IMG/VR virus record: IMGVR_UViG_3300021090_000058
Coordinates: 1-40,496 of that record
Reading direction: 5' to 3' (one strand)
From: a virus
Length of the DNA: 40,496 nucleotides
The first letter of the stretch is position 1. Each line of letters opens with the position of its first letter. Below are positions 1-7,314 of this stretch, in pieces. Below the pieces are notes generated by a model. The model was not told the origin of the DNA. It did not search any database and saw nothing but the letters and a program-made list of their open reading frames with translations. The position numbers were made by a program, and so were the translations under genes.

Positions 1-131
1 TGCTCAAGGCTTCAGATACTATGTAGTCTGCGTTTGCTTTATCGTAGACGTAATACATGATGTCAGAGAACTGATCTGCTGTTTTAACATCTGATCCCTC
101 AACAGGGGTGCAAACCGTGGCAGTGCGGTTC
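1..131. repeat. Left copy of contig-end overlap
   Basis: These bases are repeated at 40365-40496. The only difference seen is one A: the left copy reads tgctcaaggc and the right copy tgctcaaaggc. Both copies lie inside the portal gene. The right copy keeps the reading frame open, while the left one shifts it, so the missing A is probably an error at the contig edge. The simplest reading is a circular or circularly permuted genome assembled with an overlap. Confidence 0.93.
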
Positions 132-373
132 TCTCTCTCATATCCAGAATATAGGTTTACCACCCTACGAATCTTGTTAAGCTCCAGAACCATTCTGTTC
201 TGTTTGATGAGCTTAGATTTCTCTAGATTGGTCCAGTTATCACCGGCATAAGCGCGTAAATCTCTATAGGCAGCAGCATAGTACACTCCCCACGTACGAT
301 AGGCGTCGTAGAAGAACTGGGTGAACTGAAACACCTTCTCGTTGTTAGTACCTGTTGCTACATATCCTGACAT
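1..373 (-). CDS. Portal protein, N-terminal part (continues at the right end)
   Basis: This is the 5' part of the portal gene. It starts at the ATG at 373 (MSGYVATGTNNEK...) and reads leftwards to the contig edge. Joining 373-132 to 40496-38675 gives one open frame of 2064 nt (687 aa). The N-terminal segment is rich in Tyr and Asn and includes the stretch LNKIRRVVNLYSGYERENR, as in large P22-like portals. TerL ends 42 nt upstream. The frame is broken in the left copy of the overlap by a one-base difference, which I regard as a sequencing or assembly error and not a pseudogene. Confidence 0.85.
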   Translation of the reverse strand, partial: MSGYVATGTNNEKVFQFTQFFYDAYRTWGVYYAAAYRDLRAYAGDNWTNLEKSKLIKQNRMVLELNKIRRVVNLYSGYERENRTATVCTPVEGSDVKTADQFSDIMYYVYDKANADYIVSEALS

Positions 374-379
374 AGTTTC

Positions 380-396
380 TCAAATATTTACTTGAC
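380..396. promoter_or_regulatory. Intergenic palindromic site (operator family)
   Basis: The site TCAAATATTTACTTGAC carries TCAA/TTGA half-sites and sits between the TerL stop and the portal start. Related sites are at 2306-2325, 3859-3874, 9394-9409, 10732-10749, 11662-11679, 11700-11713, 18006-18019, 18583-18601, 21398-21412, 27242-27263 and 37350-37367. Function as a repressor site is inferred. Confidence 0.4.
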
Positions 397-414
397 ACTC
401 AGGTCAAAATTTTT

Positions 415-1905
415 TTAGAGCCACTCTCTTCGCATTCTAGCCCATTCTTCAGCAGTCATTCCTGCTGATGAGCCGGTTCTTTGTACCGCTTCGGAACAGT
501 AGATCAAGGCTTTAGATCCGTGAGAAGCCCAGTCATGGTAGCTCTTCTCTCTGTAACAGCCCAATTTCTCGTTCCATTCTTTCCTAAAGCTTTCTACAGC
601 TTTGACACCTTTCTCACATTTAGTTTGGTCGAAAAAGAATCGAGGAAGCATACTTCTGAGACATTCGATACCGAACATTTCGTTAGTATCTCTAGGTAGG
701 ACGTCTATTTTTAGACCAGCACCCCTTGCGACATCAACTAAACTCTTTCCACTTTGTAAAGACCTCGAGGCTGCATCGTGAGGCATGAAGTGCTTCTCGT
801 ACATGTACGGCTTGCTCTTCAACCACTTCACGTAGTGAGCTAGAGGTTCATCACTGTTTTCATAGTAGTCGATACAGTGGACTTCTTTACCAATCAGCTG
901 GAACACCCAGATTGCGTTGCTGTCTCCGATTCCGATATCCCAAGCTGTATAAGTCTTAGCATTCTCATCGTAAGGCAGGTGGCAGATTCGATGTTCCTGT
1001 CTGGCTATAGAGATCATCTTAGCAAAGTAGTACCCCTCGTTAGCGGTTTCAAACGCTTCCTCGGGTGTGGAGGGGTATTCCCTCTTCATGTACTCACCTT
1101 GTGTCATCATTTTCTTTACGTACCAGGCTTTTTGCTCCGAATTTAAAATAATGTCTTTACTTTCTAAAGCCTCAAAATACTCTGACATCTCTTTACTTAT
1201 CAATACATTTTTTGAATCTAGAACATAATCTGGATGTTGCCACCAAGGAAAGAACCAAAGCTTCCAATCCAGAGTTCCTAAAGGAGTCTGTGAATCTTCC
1301 AACGCCTGAGCGGACTTGCATAGGTTATAGAAATGACCTTCCCTTCCCCTTGCTGTGGATTCAATACAGACAAATTGGCCGGCTTGAACAGCGTTAAGCG
1401 CTCCTGAGATAATTTCGTTAGCTTTCGTGGGATTTTCCTGGCAGACCTTAGCAAATTCTGTAATGTGAAGAAGCTGAAGGGTTCCTCCTCGAAGTGAAGT
1501 AGCCACTCTAAAAACCGATCCGTTGGCAAAACGCATTTCATGCACGTTATCTCTGTACGCATGGCACATATCTCTAACAAATTGAGGGAGATTGTCATAA
1601 GCAAACTTTACCTTGTCGACGAAGATTTCTCTTGCAATATCTTTGTTATCAGCTACAATGGCAGCATTCGTATTGGGCTGGAAAAGGCAATAGTCTAGAA
1701 ATAAGAGAGCATGGAAAGTAGTAATTCCAAGCTGCCTAGCCTTCAAGACGATGTTTAAGTTATGAGAACGAAGTAAAGTTTTTTGAGCCCAATTGGGTTC
1801 GAAATCTACTACATTCCCTTCTTTGTCTTTGATTTTGTATAGGTTTGAAAGCCTCCACTCCTGACTATTCAGAAGTTCGAAAGCTTGATCTTGGGATATG
1901 CTCAT
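415..1905 (-). CDS. Terminase large subunit (TerL)
   Basis: This is the ATP-driven DNA packaging motor and nuclease that docks on the portal. The 496-aa protein has a Walker A-like KARQLGITT (about 55-63), a Walker B-like LLHITE (145-150), a coupling-type ESTARG (182-187), and a C-terminal RNase H-like nuclease with D323 in WDIGIGDSNA, D346 in IDYYE and D377 in PHDA. The length is normal for the family. The ATG overlaps the stop of the upstream gene (ATGA), so it is translationally coupled, and the portal follows directly. The small terminase candidate lies far away at 11120-11539. No truncation is seen. Confidence 0.95.
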   Translation of the reverse strand: MSISQDQAFELLNSQEWRLSNLYKIKDKEGNVVDFEPNWAQKTLLRSHNLNIVLKARQLGITTFHALLFLDYCLFQPNTNAAIVADNKDIAREIFVDKVKFAYDNLPQFVRDMCHAYRDNVHEMRFANGSVFRVATSLRGGTLQLLHITEFAKVCQENPTKANEIISGALNAVQAGQFVCIESTARGREGHFYNLCKSAQALEDSQTPLGTLDWKLWFFPWWQHPDYVLDSKNVLISKEMSEYFEALESKDIILNSEQKAWYVKKMMTQGEYMKREYPSTPEEAFETANEGYYFAKMISIARQEHRICHLPYDENAKTYTAWDIGIGDSNAIWVFQLIGKEVHCIDYYENSDEPLAHYVKWLKSKPYMYEKHFMPHDAASRSLQSGKSLVDVARGAGLKIDVLPRDTNEMFGIECLRSMLPRFFFDQTKCEKGVKAVESFRKEWNEKLGCYREKSYHDWASHGSKALIYCSEAVQRTGSSAGMTAEEWARMRREWL

Positions 1906-2291
1906 TTTCGCCTATGCTCTTCACACGTTGTTGATACCCAACCAGTCGAATTGTCTATCTTTGCTGGCTTTCCGCAGACCTCACAAGTTCTAGAGCTACG
2001 GTCTTCATATTCGTCTATAAGATCACACATCTCATCGGTGCACGCATCCATATAGAAACGAAGAGTTCCATACTTCTCTTTCACTTGACTTGCTCTACAA
2101 GAATACCCGTACTCATCAGGAACGATCTTCTGAACTAAAGGGTAGAGCTTTTCGCAAAGTTCCCTTATCAGTTCGTACCATCCATCCCCACATTCAAACC
2201 CAAATCCCATAGCGGAAGAGCGAATGTTTGCATCCTTGTCAAACAAGAGCGGAAAGTCGTTAAATAGCTTTTCTTCTAGTTCTGTTTTCAT
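1902..2291 (-). CDS. Conserved phage protein with C-terminal Cys cluster
   Basis: The 129-aa product starts at ATG 2291 behind AGAGGGTC. Its C-terminal part has CEVCGKP followed by TTCEEH, a likely zinc-binding knuckle. The centre (GDGWYELIRELCEKL ... QVKEKYGTLRFY) resembles short hypothetical proteins common in phages, for which I know no function. It is the first gene of the minus-strand late operon and overlaps TerL by 4 nt. It could be a small regulatory or packaging-accessory protein, but nothing in the sequence decides this. Confidence 0.75.
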   Translation of the reverse strand: MKTELEEKLFNDFPLLFDKDANIRSSAMGFGFECGDGWYELIRELCEKLYPLVQKIVPDEYGYSCRASQVKEKYGTLRFYMDACTDEMCDLIDEYEDRSSRTCEVCGKPAKIDNSTGWVSTTCEEHRRK

Positions 2292-2305
2292 GACCCTCTT
2301 TTATC

Positions 2306-2325
2306 AATTAAAATATTTACTTTAC
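2306..2325. promoter_or_regulatory. Intergenic operator-family site upstream of late operon
   Basis: The element AATTAAAATATTTACTTTAC lies just upstream of the first late-operon gene. On the minus strand it overlaps a possible promoter: TTGTAA, 17 nt, then ATAAAA. It belongs to the palindromic site family listed at 380-396. Confidence 0.35.
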
Positions 2326-2360
2326 AACGTTTTTTTAGGAGAGACTTTAAACAAACTTTG

Positions 2361-2390
2361 CTAGCTTTACAACATACAGTGTGATATAGT
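2361..2390 (+). promoter_or_regulatory. Plus-strand promoter with extended -10 TGATATAGT
   Basis: The extended -10 is TGATATAGT (TATAGT at 2385-2390). No good -35 is seen, as expected for a TGN-type promoter. The same TGATATAGT core occurs before two other plus-strand operons, at 11740-11745 and 27329-27334. It drives the metallophosphoesterase gene, 25 nt downstream. Confidence 0.55.
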
Positions 2391-2414
2391 GAGCACTAAA
2401 TAATAGGATTTTGA

Positions 2415-3089
2415 ATGATCATAGACTGCATAGCTGACCTCCATGGATTCTGTCCACAGTTAGAAGGAGGCGACCTTCTCATCGTGGCTGGAGACATGAC
2501 AGCTAGAGATTCCCTCAAATGCTGGGACAAGTTTTTCACATGGTTTGATGCTCAAAACTACCGTAAAAAGATCTATATCGGCGGCAATCACGATAACTTT
2601 CTTACTCAGTGTTGTAATAATAAAGATGCCGCCGATATCGTTTATGGACCTGAGTGTGAGAAGCAAGAATACCTATGCGATTCAGGCACAGAATTTGAAG
2701 GTTTAAAGATATGGGGCTCGCCCTGGACCAAAACTTTTCCAGGGATGAATCCTCATTGCAAGGCGTTTACTTTTGATAAAGAAGAGCAGCTTTCTGAGAA
2801 ATGGAGATTGATTCCTAGAGACACAAACATCTTGATCACTCACTCCCCTTCGTTCGGAAACTATGATTGGGTTTACAATCGAAATGGAACGATAGGTCCT
2901 TCAGTAGGAAGTATTACTCTATGGATGGAGATGTTAACCATGGTTCCTAATTTAAAGCTTCACGTAACGGGTCATATTCATGAAGCCTACGGTGAAAGCG
3001 TACACACGAATGGAATCCATTTAGTCAATGCAAGCCATGTTAATGAAAGATATCAACCAGTCAACAAACCTATTCGGATTATCCTATGA
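2415..3089 (+). CDS. Calcineurin-like metallophosphoesterase
   Basis: This 224-aa protein has the metallophosphoesterase motifs in order: an N-terminal DLHG (D-x-H, IADLHGF), then GDMTARD, GGNHDN (GNHD/E), THSP, and a C-terminal GHIHEAYG (GHxH). These ligate the two metals, so hydrolysis of a phosphodiester or phosphomonoester is expected; the substrate is unknown. The start has AGGATTTTGA upstream. It is the first gene of a two-gene plus-strand operon and overlaps the next gene by ATGA. Given the RNA ligases at 4.7-6.9 kb, a role in trimming RNA or nucleotide ends is possible but is inference. Confidence 0.9.
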   Translation: MIIDCIADLHGFCPQLEGGDLLIVAGDMTARDSLKCWDKFFTWFDAQNYRKKIYIGGNHDNFLTQCCNNKDAADIVYGPECEKQEYLCDSGTEFEGLKIWGSPWTKTFPGMNPHCKAFTFDKEEQLSEKWRLIPRDTNILITHSPSFGNYDWVYNRNGTIGPSVGSITLWMEMLTMVPNLKLHVTGHIHEAYGESVHTNGIHLVNASHVNERYQPVNKPIRIIL

Positions 3090-3382
3090 CAAGTCCTGCT
3101 CCTGTTTCAAAATCGTACATGGAATTATGTTTTCATGTGGATGGCGCCCAAAGTCTATACTTAAGAGTCCCCACTGTGTGGGACGATAGAAGAAAACTTT
3201 GGATCGGCTTCGTTAAAAGCCCCAAGACTCAACGATTGATACACGGAGAGGGTAAGGATAGCTTTGAACTTCAAAACTCGTTTAACGCGGCTATATCGGC
3301 TATTTTTGAGAAAAACGATGGTTTAGCTGAAGAAGTCTTCTCGATGTTTCAGCCACTTTCTTATTGGGATGAAATGTCTTAA
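3086..3382 (+). CDS. Hypothetical 98-aa protein coupled to the phosphoesterase
   Basis: The start ATG overlaps the phosphoesterase stop (ATGA), so the two are co-translated. The product is soluble-looking, with an N-terminal part (MELCFHVDGAQSLYLRVPT) that reads as beta strands. No membrane segment or Cys motif is seen, and I do not recognise a family. It is convergent with, and overlaps by 4 nt, the minus-strand gene ending at 3379. Confidence 0.7.
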   Translation: MTSPAPVSKSYMELCFHVDGAQSLYLRVPTVWDDRRKLWIGFVKSPKTQRLIHGEGKDSFELQNSFNAAISAIFEKNDGLAEEVFSMFQPLSYWDEMS

Positions 3383-3849
3383 ACAGGTGGAAAAATCGGA
3401 AGCCCAGGCGGAGGGAAGTTAGACGGATTCACAATCAAAGGTGTGTTGCCTGCAAGGGTAAACTCTCCACCCGATATGAAGGTGTTATATCCTCTACCAT
3501 CAATTGGAACCCCATTAGCATCGTAGAGCTCAAATGTATCTGCGGTTGCGTGCTGTACATAGAAGAGTCTGTTATTCAGCTGCTGCATCCCTGTAGCGTT
3601 TGCCACAGGCATATAAATGAATTTAGTTGTTCTAACTGCTTGGCCGTTTTCAAAGCCATGAGCTGTGAGAGTCACGACAATCGGTAGAGTTGCAGTTATC
3701 GCTTCTGGAACTTTTTGTCTTACTGTAAAATGACTTGGAGATGTATCGGGAGTATTAGGGAATGGAGATTCTGGCTGCGTGTCTATGAAATCATATAACA
3801 CACTGTCTGGATCTTGCGGATTAGGTCCTGTGCCTGGAATTGTGGTCAT
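3379..3849 (-). CDS. Virion-type protein with FCCH-like beta module
   Basis: A 156-aa product is read from ATG 3849 (MTTIPGTG). An upstream TTG at 3861 is open too but lies inside an operator-like site. Residues about 60-150 (TLTAHGFENGQ ... LNNRLFYV ... TFELYDANGVPI ... ISGGEFTL) form the same module as in the capsid-adjacent protein at 35672-36382 (AAHGLVDGDRV ... LNNNTYMV ... TFGLYDIYGVPV). Such modules resemble the first catalytic cysteine half-domain annotated in many phage structural proteins. A decoration or tail role is likely. It lies outside the main structural operon, which is unusual. Confidence 0.75.
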   Translation of the reverse strand: MTTIPGTGPNPQDPDSVLYDFIDTQPESPFPNTPDTSPSHFTVRQKVPEAITATLPIVVTLTAHGFENGQAVRTTKFIYMPVANATGMQQLNNRLFYVQHATADTFELYDANGVPIDGRGYNTFISGGEFTLAGNTPLIVNPSNFPPPGLPIFPPV

Positions 3850-3858
3850 TGATATTCC

Positions 3859-3874
3859 CAAATAAAGACTTTAC
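3859..3874. promoter_or_regulatory. Operator-family site CAAATAAAGACTTTAC
   Basis: This site has the palindromic core TAAAG-A-CTTTA and lies between divergent genes (3849 minus and 3934 plus). It is one of the clearest members of the intergenic site family and nearly matches those at 10732 and 11662. Confidence 0.5.
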
Positions 3875-3933
3875 ATAAATTCATACTACTGCCAAAAATA
3901 AAGAAAAACAAGCTAATTCACAAGGATGCTGCT

Positions 3934-4092
3934 ATGGCCAAAGGTCTAAACGAAAAATCTATAAGAATCACTGCTAAACCTCCTAAGAATGTAGGCATCT
4001 TGCCTTCTTATTCCGATGGACAAAAGCAATCAAAGGTTCCGAAGCCTAAGAGTCTCACGCCCCTTAAGAACGCCTCTTCTAAGAAGAAGTAA
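3934..4092 (+). CDS. Small basic protein (52 aa)
   Basis: The ATG at 3934 follows AAGGATGCTGCT and the frame runs to TAA at 4090. The product (MAKGLNEKSIRIT ... NASSKKK) is rich in Lys and Pro and has no hydrophobic segment. Its style is like the other short lysine-rich proteins of this genome (20618-21389). Its 3' third overlaps, on the opposite strand, the end of the 4030-4395 gene. The role is unknown; nucleic-acid binding would fit the charge. Confidence 0.55.
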   Translation: MAKGLNEKSIRITAKPPKNVGILPSYSDGQKQSKVPKPKSLTPLKNASSKKK

Positions 4093-4395
4093 TTCGGCTT
4101 TCTTAGCGTAAACTCTGCCAGCTCCCCAGATAAAGAGGACTCCCTCTTTCCTGCAAGTATCCTCGAGAAACTCTCTTGCTAGAGCCTCTATGTATTCTTT
4201 TTCGTCGAATACGGTCCTGGGTATGTACTTTCCTTGAGTAACACTTCCATCATCAAAGAACATCTGTGCCCAAACCTTCACTTCTTCTGTCATCCCTGGA
4301 ATCATTTGAAAGTAGTTTAGCATAGGGGTTGATATTCTTTTCTTACATCTGCAATCTGTGCAGTGCTCTCCGCAATCATCACATTCACCGCTCAT
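4030..4395 (-). CDS. Hypothetical protein with N-terminal Cys-rich knuckle
   Basis: ATG 4395 (MSGECDDCGEHCTDCRCKKR) is preferred over ATG 4404 because it sits tightly over the end of DUF3310. The first 18 residues hold six Cys/His in CxxCGxHCxxCxC order, a probable zinc site. The remainder (FDEKEYIEALAREFLED ... LFIWGAGRVYAKK) looks like a small alpha/beta domain that I do not recognise. The product is 121 aa, last gene of the 3-gene run after Rnl5. Confidence 0.65.
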   Translation of the reverse strand: MSGECDDCGEHCTDCRCKKRISTPMLNYFQMIPGMTEEVKVWAQMFFDDGSVTQGKYIPRTVFDEKEYIEALAREFLEDTCRKEGVLFIWGAGRVYAKKAELLLLRRGVLKGRETLRLRNL

Positions 4396-4588
4396 GAGAT
4401 TCAATCTCCCTTTTTATGTACCAAATGGCTTTCTCTAGATCTTGTTTCTTGCATCCTTTCTTATCGCATCTAAGGATGTATTTTATGGCATTTCCAAGGC
4501 AGAAGTTGAGATTGAAGTCTTCGATGATATCGATAGATTCAAACTTTTTACCCTGGTAGTGGGCTGGATGATTTACTAAATCCATCAT
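4385..4588 (-). CDS. DUF3310 family protein
   Basis: The 67-aa product has the DUF3310 signature: VNHPAHYQG at the N-terminus, IDIIEDF, LGNAIKYILR and DLEKAIWYIKREI. The family is widespread in phages and sometimes annotated as nucleotide-kinase-like, without an established activity. Start ATG 4588 has AAAGGATT upstream, and a second ATG follows at once. It overlaps both neighbours and so belongs to the RtcB/Rnl5 operon. Confidence 0.9.
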   Translation of the reverse strand: MMDLVNHPAHYQGKKFESIDIIEDFNLNFCLGNAIKYILRCDKKGCKKQDLEKAIWYIKREIESHER

Positions 4589-4748
4589 AATCCTTTATTG
4601 GAGTTCCCCATAGTTTCTTTAAATCTTCTACACTCAATCCGGTGTAGCAAGCTGAGCACATCATTTTCCCATGTTCATCTCTTCTATCTTTATACAAACG
4701 ACCACATTCGCATATTTCTGGAACTATCGTCGTGGTTTTAATAGCCAT
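4548..4748 (-). CDS. Small zinc-ribbon-like protein
   Basis: The product is 66 aa with CECGRLYKDRRDEHGKMMCSAC, i.e. CxCG...CSAC, which is a likely treble-clef or ribbon zinc site. Start ATG 4748 overlaps the Rnl5 stop (TAATG). Its position after the two RNA ligases suggests an accessory, perhaps RNA-binding, role, but this is inference from neighbourhood only. Confidence 0.65.
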   Translation of the reverse strand: MAIKTTTIVPEICECGRLYKDRRDEHGKMMCSACYTGLSVEDLKKLWGTPIKDYDGFSKSSSPLPG

Positions 4749-5725
4749 TACTTCTCAAATCCCAGGTTGATTACTTTAAAGCTAATAGGCTTGTGCCCTT
4801 CAAGGTTTTCTTGAGATCGGATGACTACACCCTCTCTTTGTTTGCCGTTGGAATAGACTCCTTCACCTCGAGTTTCTAGCCCATGAGGAATGAAGCAGTG
4901 ACCCCATTCAATCATTCGAACCGTAGGGAATTTCAAACTGTCACTCAATGCGCGTAGTTCTTTAAATGTGAGATATCTCTTCTCTACGATGTGATAGCCT
5001 GAGAATAAGAAACCATCGATATCCTTGAGTCCCATTGGATTGCTTTGAATCCCAGGTCCACAAGTCTCCCATTGGATAGCAATACCATCAGGGAGATTGG
5101 GCTCTAACTGATATTTCTCTGAGACTTTCCAGTATCCATTGTCAGGATTCCTGACAAGCTCCAGATTCCTAGAGCAAATACCGAACTCTCCTTTCCAACG
5201 ATATGCAGTCGTTGAAGAGCCATCGGCTTTCTCAGTCATGTACCATGCTTTTCCAACCAAATTGTCCACCAATTCGGGATATCTCTGGTAATTTAGCTCG
5301 TCAGTCTTTGGAATGAAGTCTGGGAAGTTTCCTTTGGCGATTCCTTGCAGATGAGCAGGGACTGGTTTATGGTATTTGACAACCTGATAGTCAATTGTGA
5401 CATCTTTTCCTACATGAATACATCCGTCTCCAAGCCTGGTAAGAGTGATTAAAACCTCACTTGGCGCTCCCTTAAACCTTCTCATCTTAACTCGCCAATT
5501 AGAATCCTTCATGAAAGGGAGATATGAGTGAATTTCAGGATCTAATAAAGAATCGGGAAGGAAAACAATGCAATAATCATCAACATTAAAGTCAGCTTTC
5601 CTGACAATTCCCTTCCATTTGCCTCCTTCTCCACATACAACCGTAGCCGAGACAATGAAGTCTGCGCCTGGAATAGGCTCTAGATTGATGATCTTTCCTA
5701 CATAAACTAGGCCGTCTTTACTCAT
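4748..5725 (-). CDS. RNA ligase, DRB0094/Rnl5 type
   Basis: This ATP-dependent ligase joins 3'-OH and 5'-phosphate RNA ends. The 325-aa protein starts at ATG 5725 behind AAGGATTAGC. It has an N-terminal OB-like domain (YVGKIINLEPIPGADFI), a linker with PKTDE, then the nucleotidyltransferase domain: motif I EKADGSS with adenylated K166, CSRNLEL (184-190), motif IV EGVVIRS (298-304) and motif V SFKVIN (315-320). The OB-plus-ligase architecture is that of Deinococcus DRB0094. It overlaps the end of the RtcB coding unit closely, so both repair chemistries are co-expressed. Confidence 0.92.
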   Translation of the reverse strand: MSKDGLVYVGKIINLEPIPGADFIVSATVVCGEGGKWKGIVRKADFNVDDYCIVFLPDSLLDPEIHSYLPFMKDSNWRVKMRRFKGAPSEVLITLTRLGDGCIHVGKDVTIDYQVVKYHKPVPAHLQGIAKGNFPDFIPKTDELNYQRYPELVDNLVGKAWYMTEKADGSSTTAYRWKGEFGICSRNLELVRNPDNGYWKVSEKYQLEPNLPDGIAIQWETCGPGIQSNPMGLKDIDGFLFSGYHIVEKRYLTFKELRALSDSLKFPTVRMIEWGHCFIPHGLETRGEGVYSNGKQREGVVIRSQENLEGHKPISFKVINLGFEK

Positions 5726-5726
5726 G

Positions 5727-6911
5727 CTAATCCTTATATGGGTCAAATTCGCGTTCATCTGCCATACAAACGCCTATTGGGGTTAAAGTGTGTAGAATGT
5801 TGACTGTGGCTTTATGAGCCTCTAGGACCGATTCTATGCGTTTATAAGCGTATGGGCTTTCATCTAATCCGCTTCCTCGAACTTCCACCCCGACTCTCTT
5901 AATCCATTCATCGTGCGCTGATTTGGAGACAAGCCCTTCAGAGATTCTAGTTCCTGTTCGTCTATTGAATTTTCCTTTGGCTTGAGTTCTTCCCATTGCA
6001 CGGCCTGCACCATGGATTGTAGAGTACAACGCGGCTTGGGACTCGGGCTCCTCGACTCCTTCAAGAATGACCGATATATCTGCCATAGATCCCCCAACAA
6101 ACCCCTTTTGACCTGGGAAGGCCGGAGTTGCTCCCTTTCGTACCACCCAAAGATCTTTACCAAAATGTCGTTCTTTCCATGCGAAGTTATGGTGATTATG
6201 GATCGATTCAACAACATTTGCTCGTAAGATTCTAGCCACTCTTTCACATACCCAATCTCTGCCAGCGTAAGCATAGCGACCAGCAAGTTCCATACACTTA
6301 AGATATTGCTGTCCGAGGTCTGAATTTTCATTAAATATGACTGGCTCCGCATGAACCCCATCTTTTCCTCCTCCTACTTTGACGAAATGAGTCGCGATGC
6401 TGTGCCCCAGGCCACGAGATCCAAAATGAACTCCGACCCAAATTCGGCTTTGCTCATCAGTAAAGATATCAACATAGTGGTTGCCTCCTCCGACAGTACC
6501 CAGCTGATCTCTGGCTTTCTCTTTGAGTCCTTTGAGCAACTCAATTTCATCCCATGCTGGGTCATCGAACAACTCATGATCAACTTTTTCACTGTTTCTC
6601 CTTCCCATTCCGAAGCTTATGTGCTTTTGCACTTCATTCATCGTTCTATAGATGTTATCTTTAACCGACTGAACGCTACAATCCAGCAGCACTGCTTTAT
6701 TGCCACAAGCAATATCAAAACCCACCCCATTAACGTTGATATGGTTTTCATAACAAACCACACCTCCAACAGGAACGCTATAACCGATATGATGATCGGC
6801 CATAAGGGCAACGTAATCCGGTTTGATTTCATAATTCATTACCGCCTTCATTTGTTCTACTGCTTCTGGCAGTGCATCTCCCCATACTGGGATTCCGTCA
6901 ATCGTCTTCAT
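5727..6911 (-). CDS. rtcB: RNA-splicing ligase RtcB
   Basis: RtcB joins 2',3'-cyclic phosphate or 3'-phosphate ends to 5'-OH ends using GTP and Mn2+. The 394-aa product (ATG 6911) has the metal-binding GFDIACGN (D66, C69), GTVGGGNHY (N144, H145), HFGSRGLGH (H162, H170), HNFAWKE, RKGATPAFPGQKG, and the guanylylated-His motif TIHGAGRAMGR (H300). All catalytic motifs are present, so it should be active. Its stop is TAG. No archease gene is visible nearby. The pairing with an Rnl5-type ligase points to repair of tRNAs cut by host defence nucleases (inference). Confidence 0.95.
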   Translation of the reverse strand: MKTIDGIPVWGDALPEAVEQMKAVMNYEIKPDYVALMADHHIGYSVPVGGVVCYENHINVNGVGFDIACGNKAVLLDCSVQSVKDNIYRTMNEVQKHISFGMGRRNSEKVDHELFDDPAWDEIELLKGLKEKARDQLGTVGGGNHYVDIFTDEQSRIWVGVHFGSRGLGHSIATHFVKVGGGKDGVHAEPVIFNENSDLGQQYLKCMELAGRYAYAGRDWVCERVARILRANVVESIHNHHNFAWKERHFGKDLWVVRKGATPAFPGQKGFVGGSMADISVILEGVEEPESQAALYSTIHGAGRAMGRTQAKGKFNRRTGTRISEGLVSKSAHDEWIKRVGVEVRGSGLDESPYAYKRIESVLEAHKATVNILHTLTPIGVCMADEREFDPYKD

Positions 6912-7128
6912 CTTGTTCTGCCTCTTTAGGTATTGGTCCTTCCTGGATTGCAGTAACGTGGACCCCATAAGTTGGGTTGTTATTCATGTGATTGTGCCAT
7001 ATCCAAGCAGCCTTAATATCATCCACTATTTCAATCTGAATCGTTAATACTCTTCCCATTCCTACCAAGCCATTTTCTTCTGTTTCTGGTCTTACAATCA
7101 CACCAATACTTTCCTTCCCAGTGTCCAT
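6898..7128 (-). CDS. Hypothetical 76-aa acidic protein upstream of rtcB
   Basis: The frame has a beta-rich start (IGVIVRPETEENG ... LTIQIEIVDDIKAAWIWHNHM) and an acidic tail (EAEQDEDD). It overlaps the rtcB start by 14 nt. The ATG at 7128 has AGAGG directly abutting it, so a downstream GTG with GGAAAG may be the true start. No family is recognised. Too short for archease. Confidence 0.55.
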   Translation of the reverse strand: MDTGKESIGVIVRPETEENGLVGMGRVLTIQIEIVDDIKAAWIWHNHMNNNPTYGVHVTAIQEGPIPKEAEQDEDD

Positions 7129-7171
7129 CCTCTGGATTAGGCTTCTTCTTGATGAATTTCTTCTTACTCAT
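7031..7171 (-). CDS. Alternative overlapping 46-aa ORF
   Basis: The ATG at 7171 overlaps the stop of the membrane peptide gene (ATGA). It encodes a basic peptide (MSKKKFIKKKPNPEDGHWEG, then WCDC and RRKW). It overlaps the first 98 nt of the 6898-7128 gene in another frame. Coupling favours it, a weak ribosome site does not, and only one of the two overlapping frames may be used. Confidence 0.35.
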   Translation of the reverse strand: MSKKKFIKKKPNPEDGHWEGKYWCDCKTRNRRKWLGRNGKSINDSD

Positions 7172-7314
7172 CTGTTTTCTAGATTCTGTACTCTTTCCTG
7201 AAGACACTTTATTTCCTTATAAATCCGAAAAGTATTGAATTGTAAAAACTCAGGACCAACCTGATAAATTAAATAAATAAAAATACCTAATAGGATAACA
7301 AGTAGTCCTTTCAT
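7168..7314 (-). CDS. Small single-pass membrane protein (48 aa)
   Basis: ATG 7314 overlaps the stop of the RHH gene (ATGA). The product has an N-terminal transmembrane helix (LLVILLGIFIYLIYQV) followed by a short amphipathic, coiled-coil-like tail (IKCLQERVQNLENR). It is co-transcribed with the partition genes. Possible roles are membrane anchoring, exclusion or a small holin-like function; none is demonstrated. Confidence 0.6.
   Translation of the reverse strand: MKGLLVILLGIFIYLIYQVGPEFLQFNTFRIYKEIKCLQERVQNLENR

Noticed and set aside
1-131. True fixed direct terminal repeats of a linear phage
   Set aside because: The repeat lies in the middle of the portal gene and keeps its frame across the join, so an assembly overlap of circular or permuted DNA is simpler.
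5864-6929. Several open frames within rtcB on both strands
   Set aside because: RtcB has all family motifs; the others lack starts with ribosome sites and are shadows.
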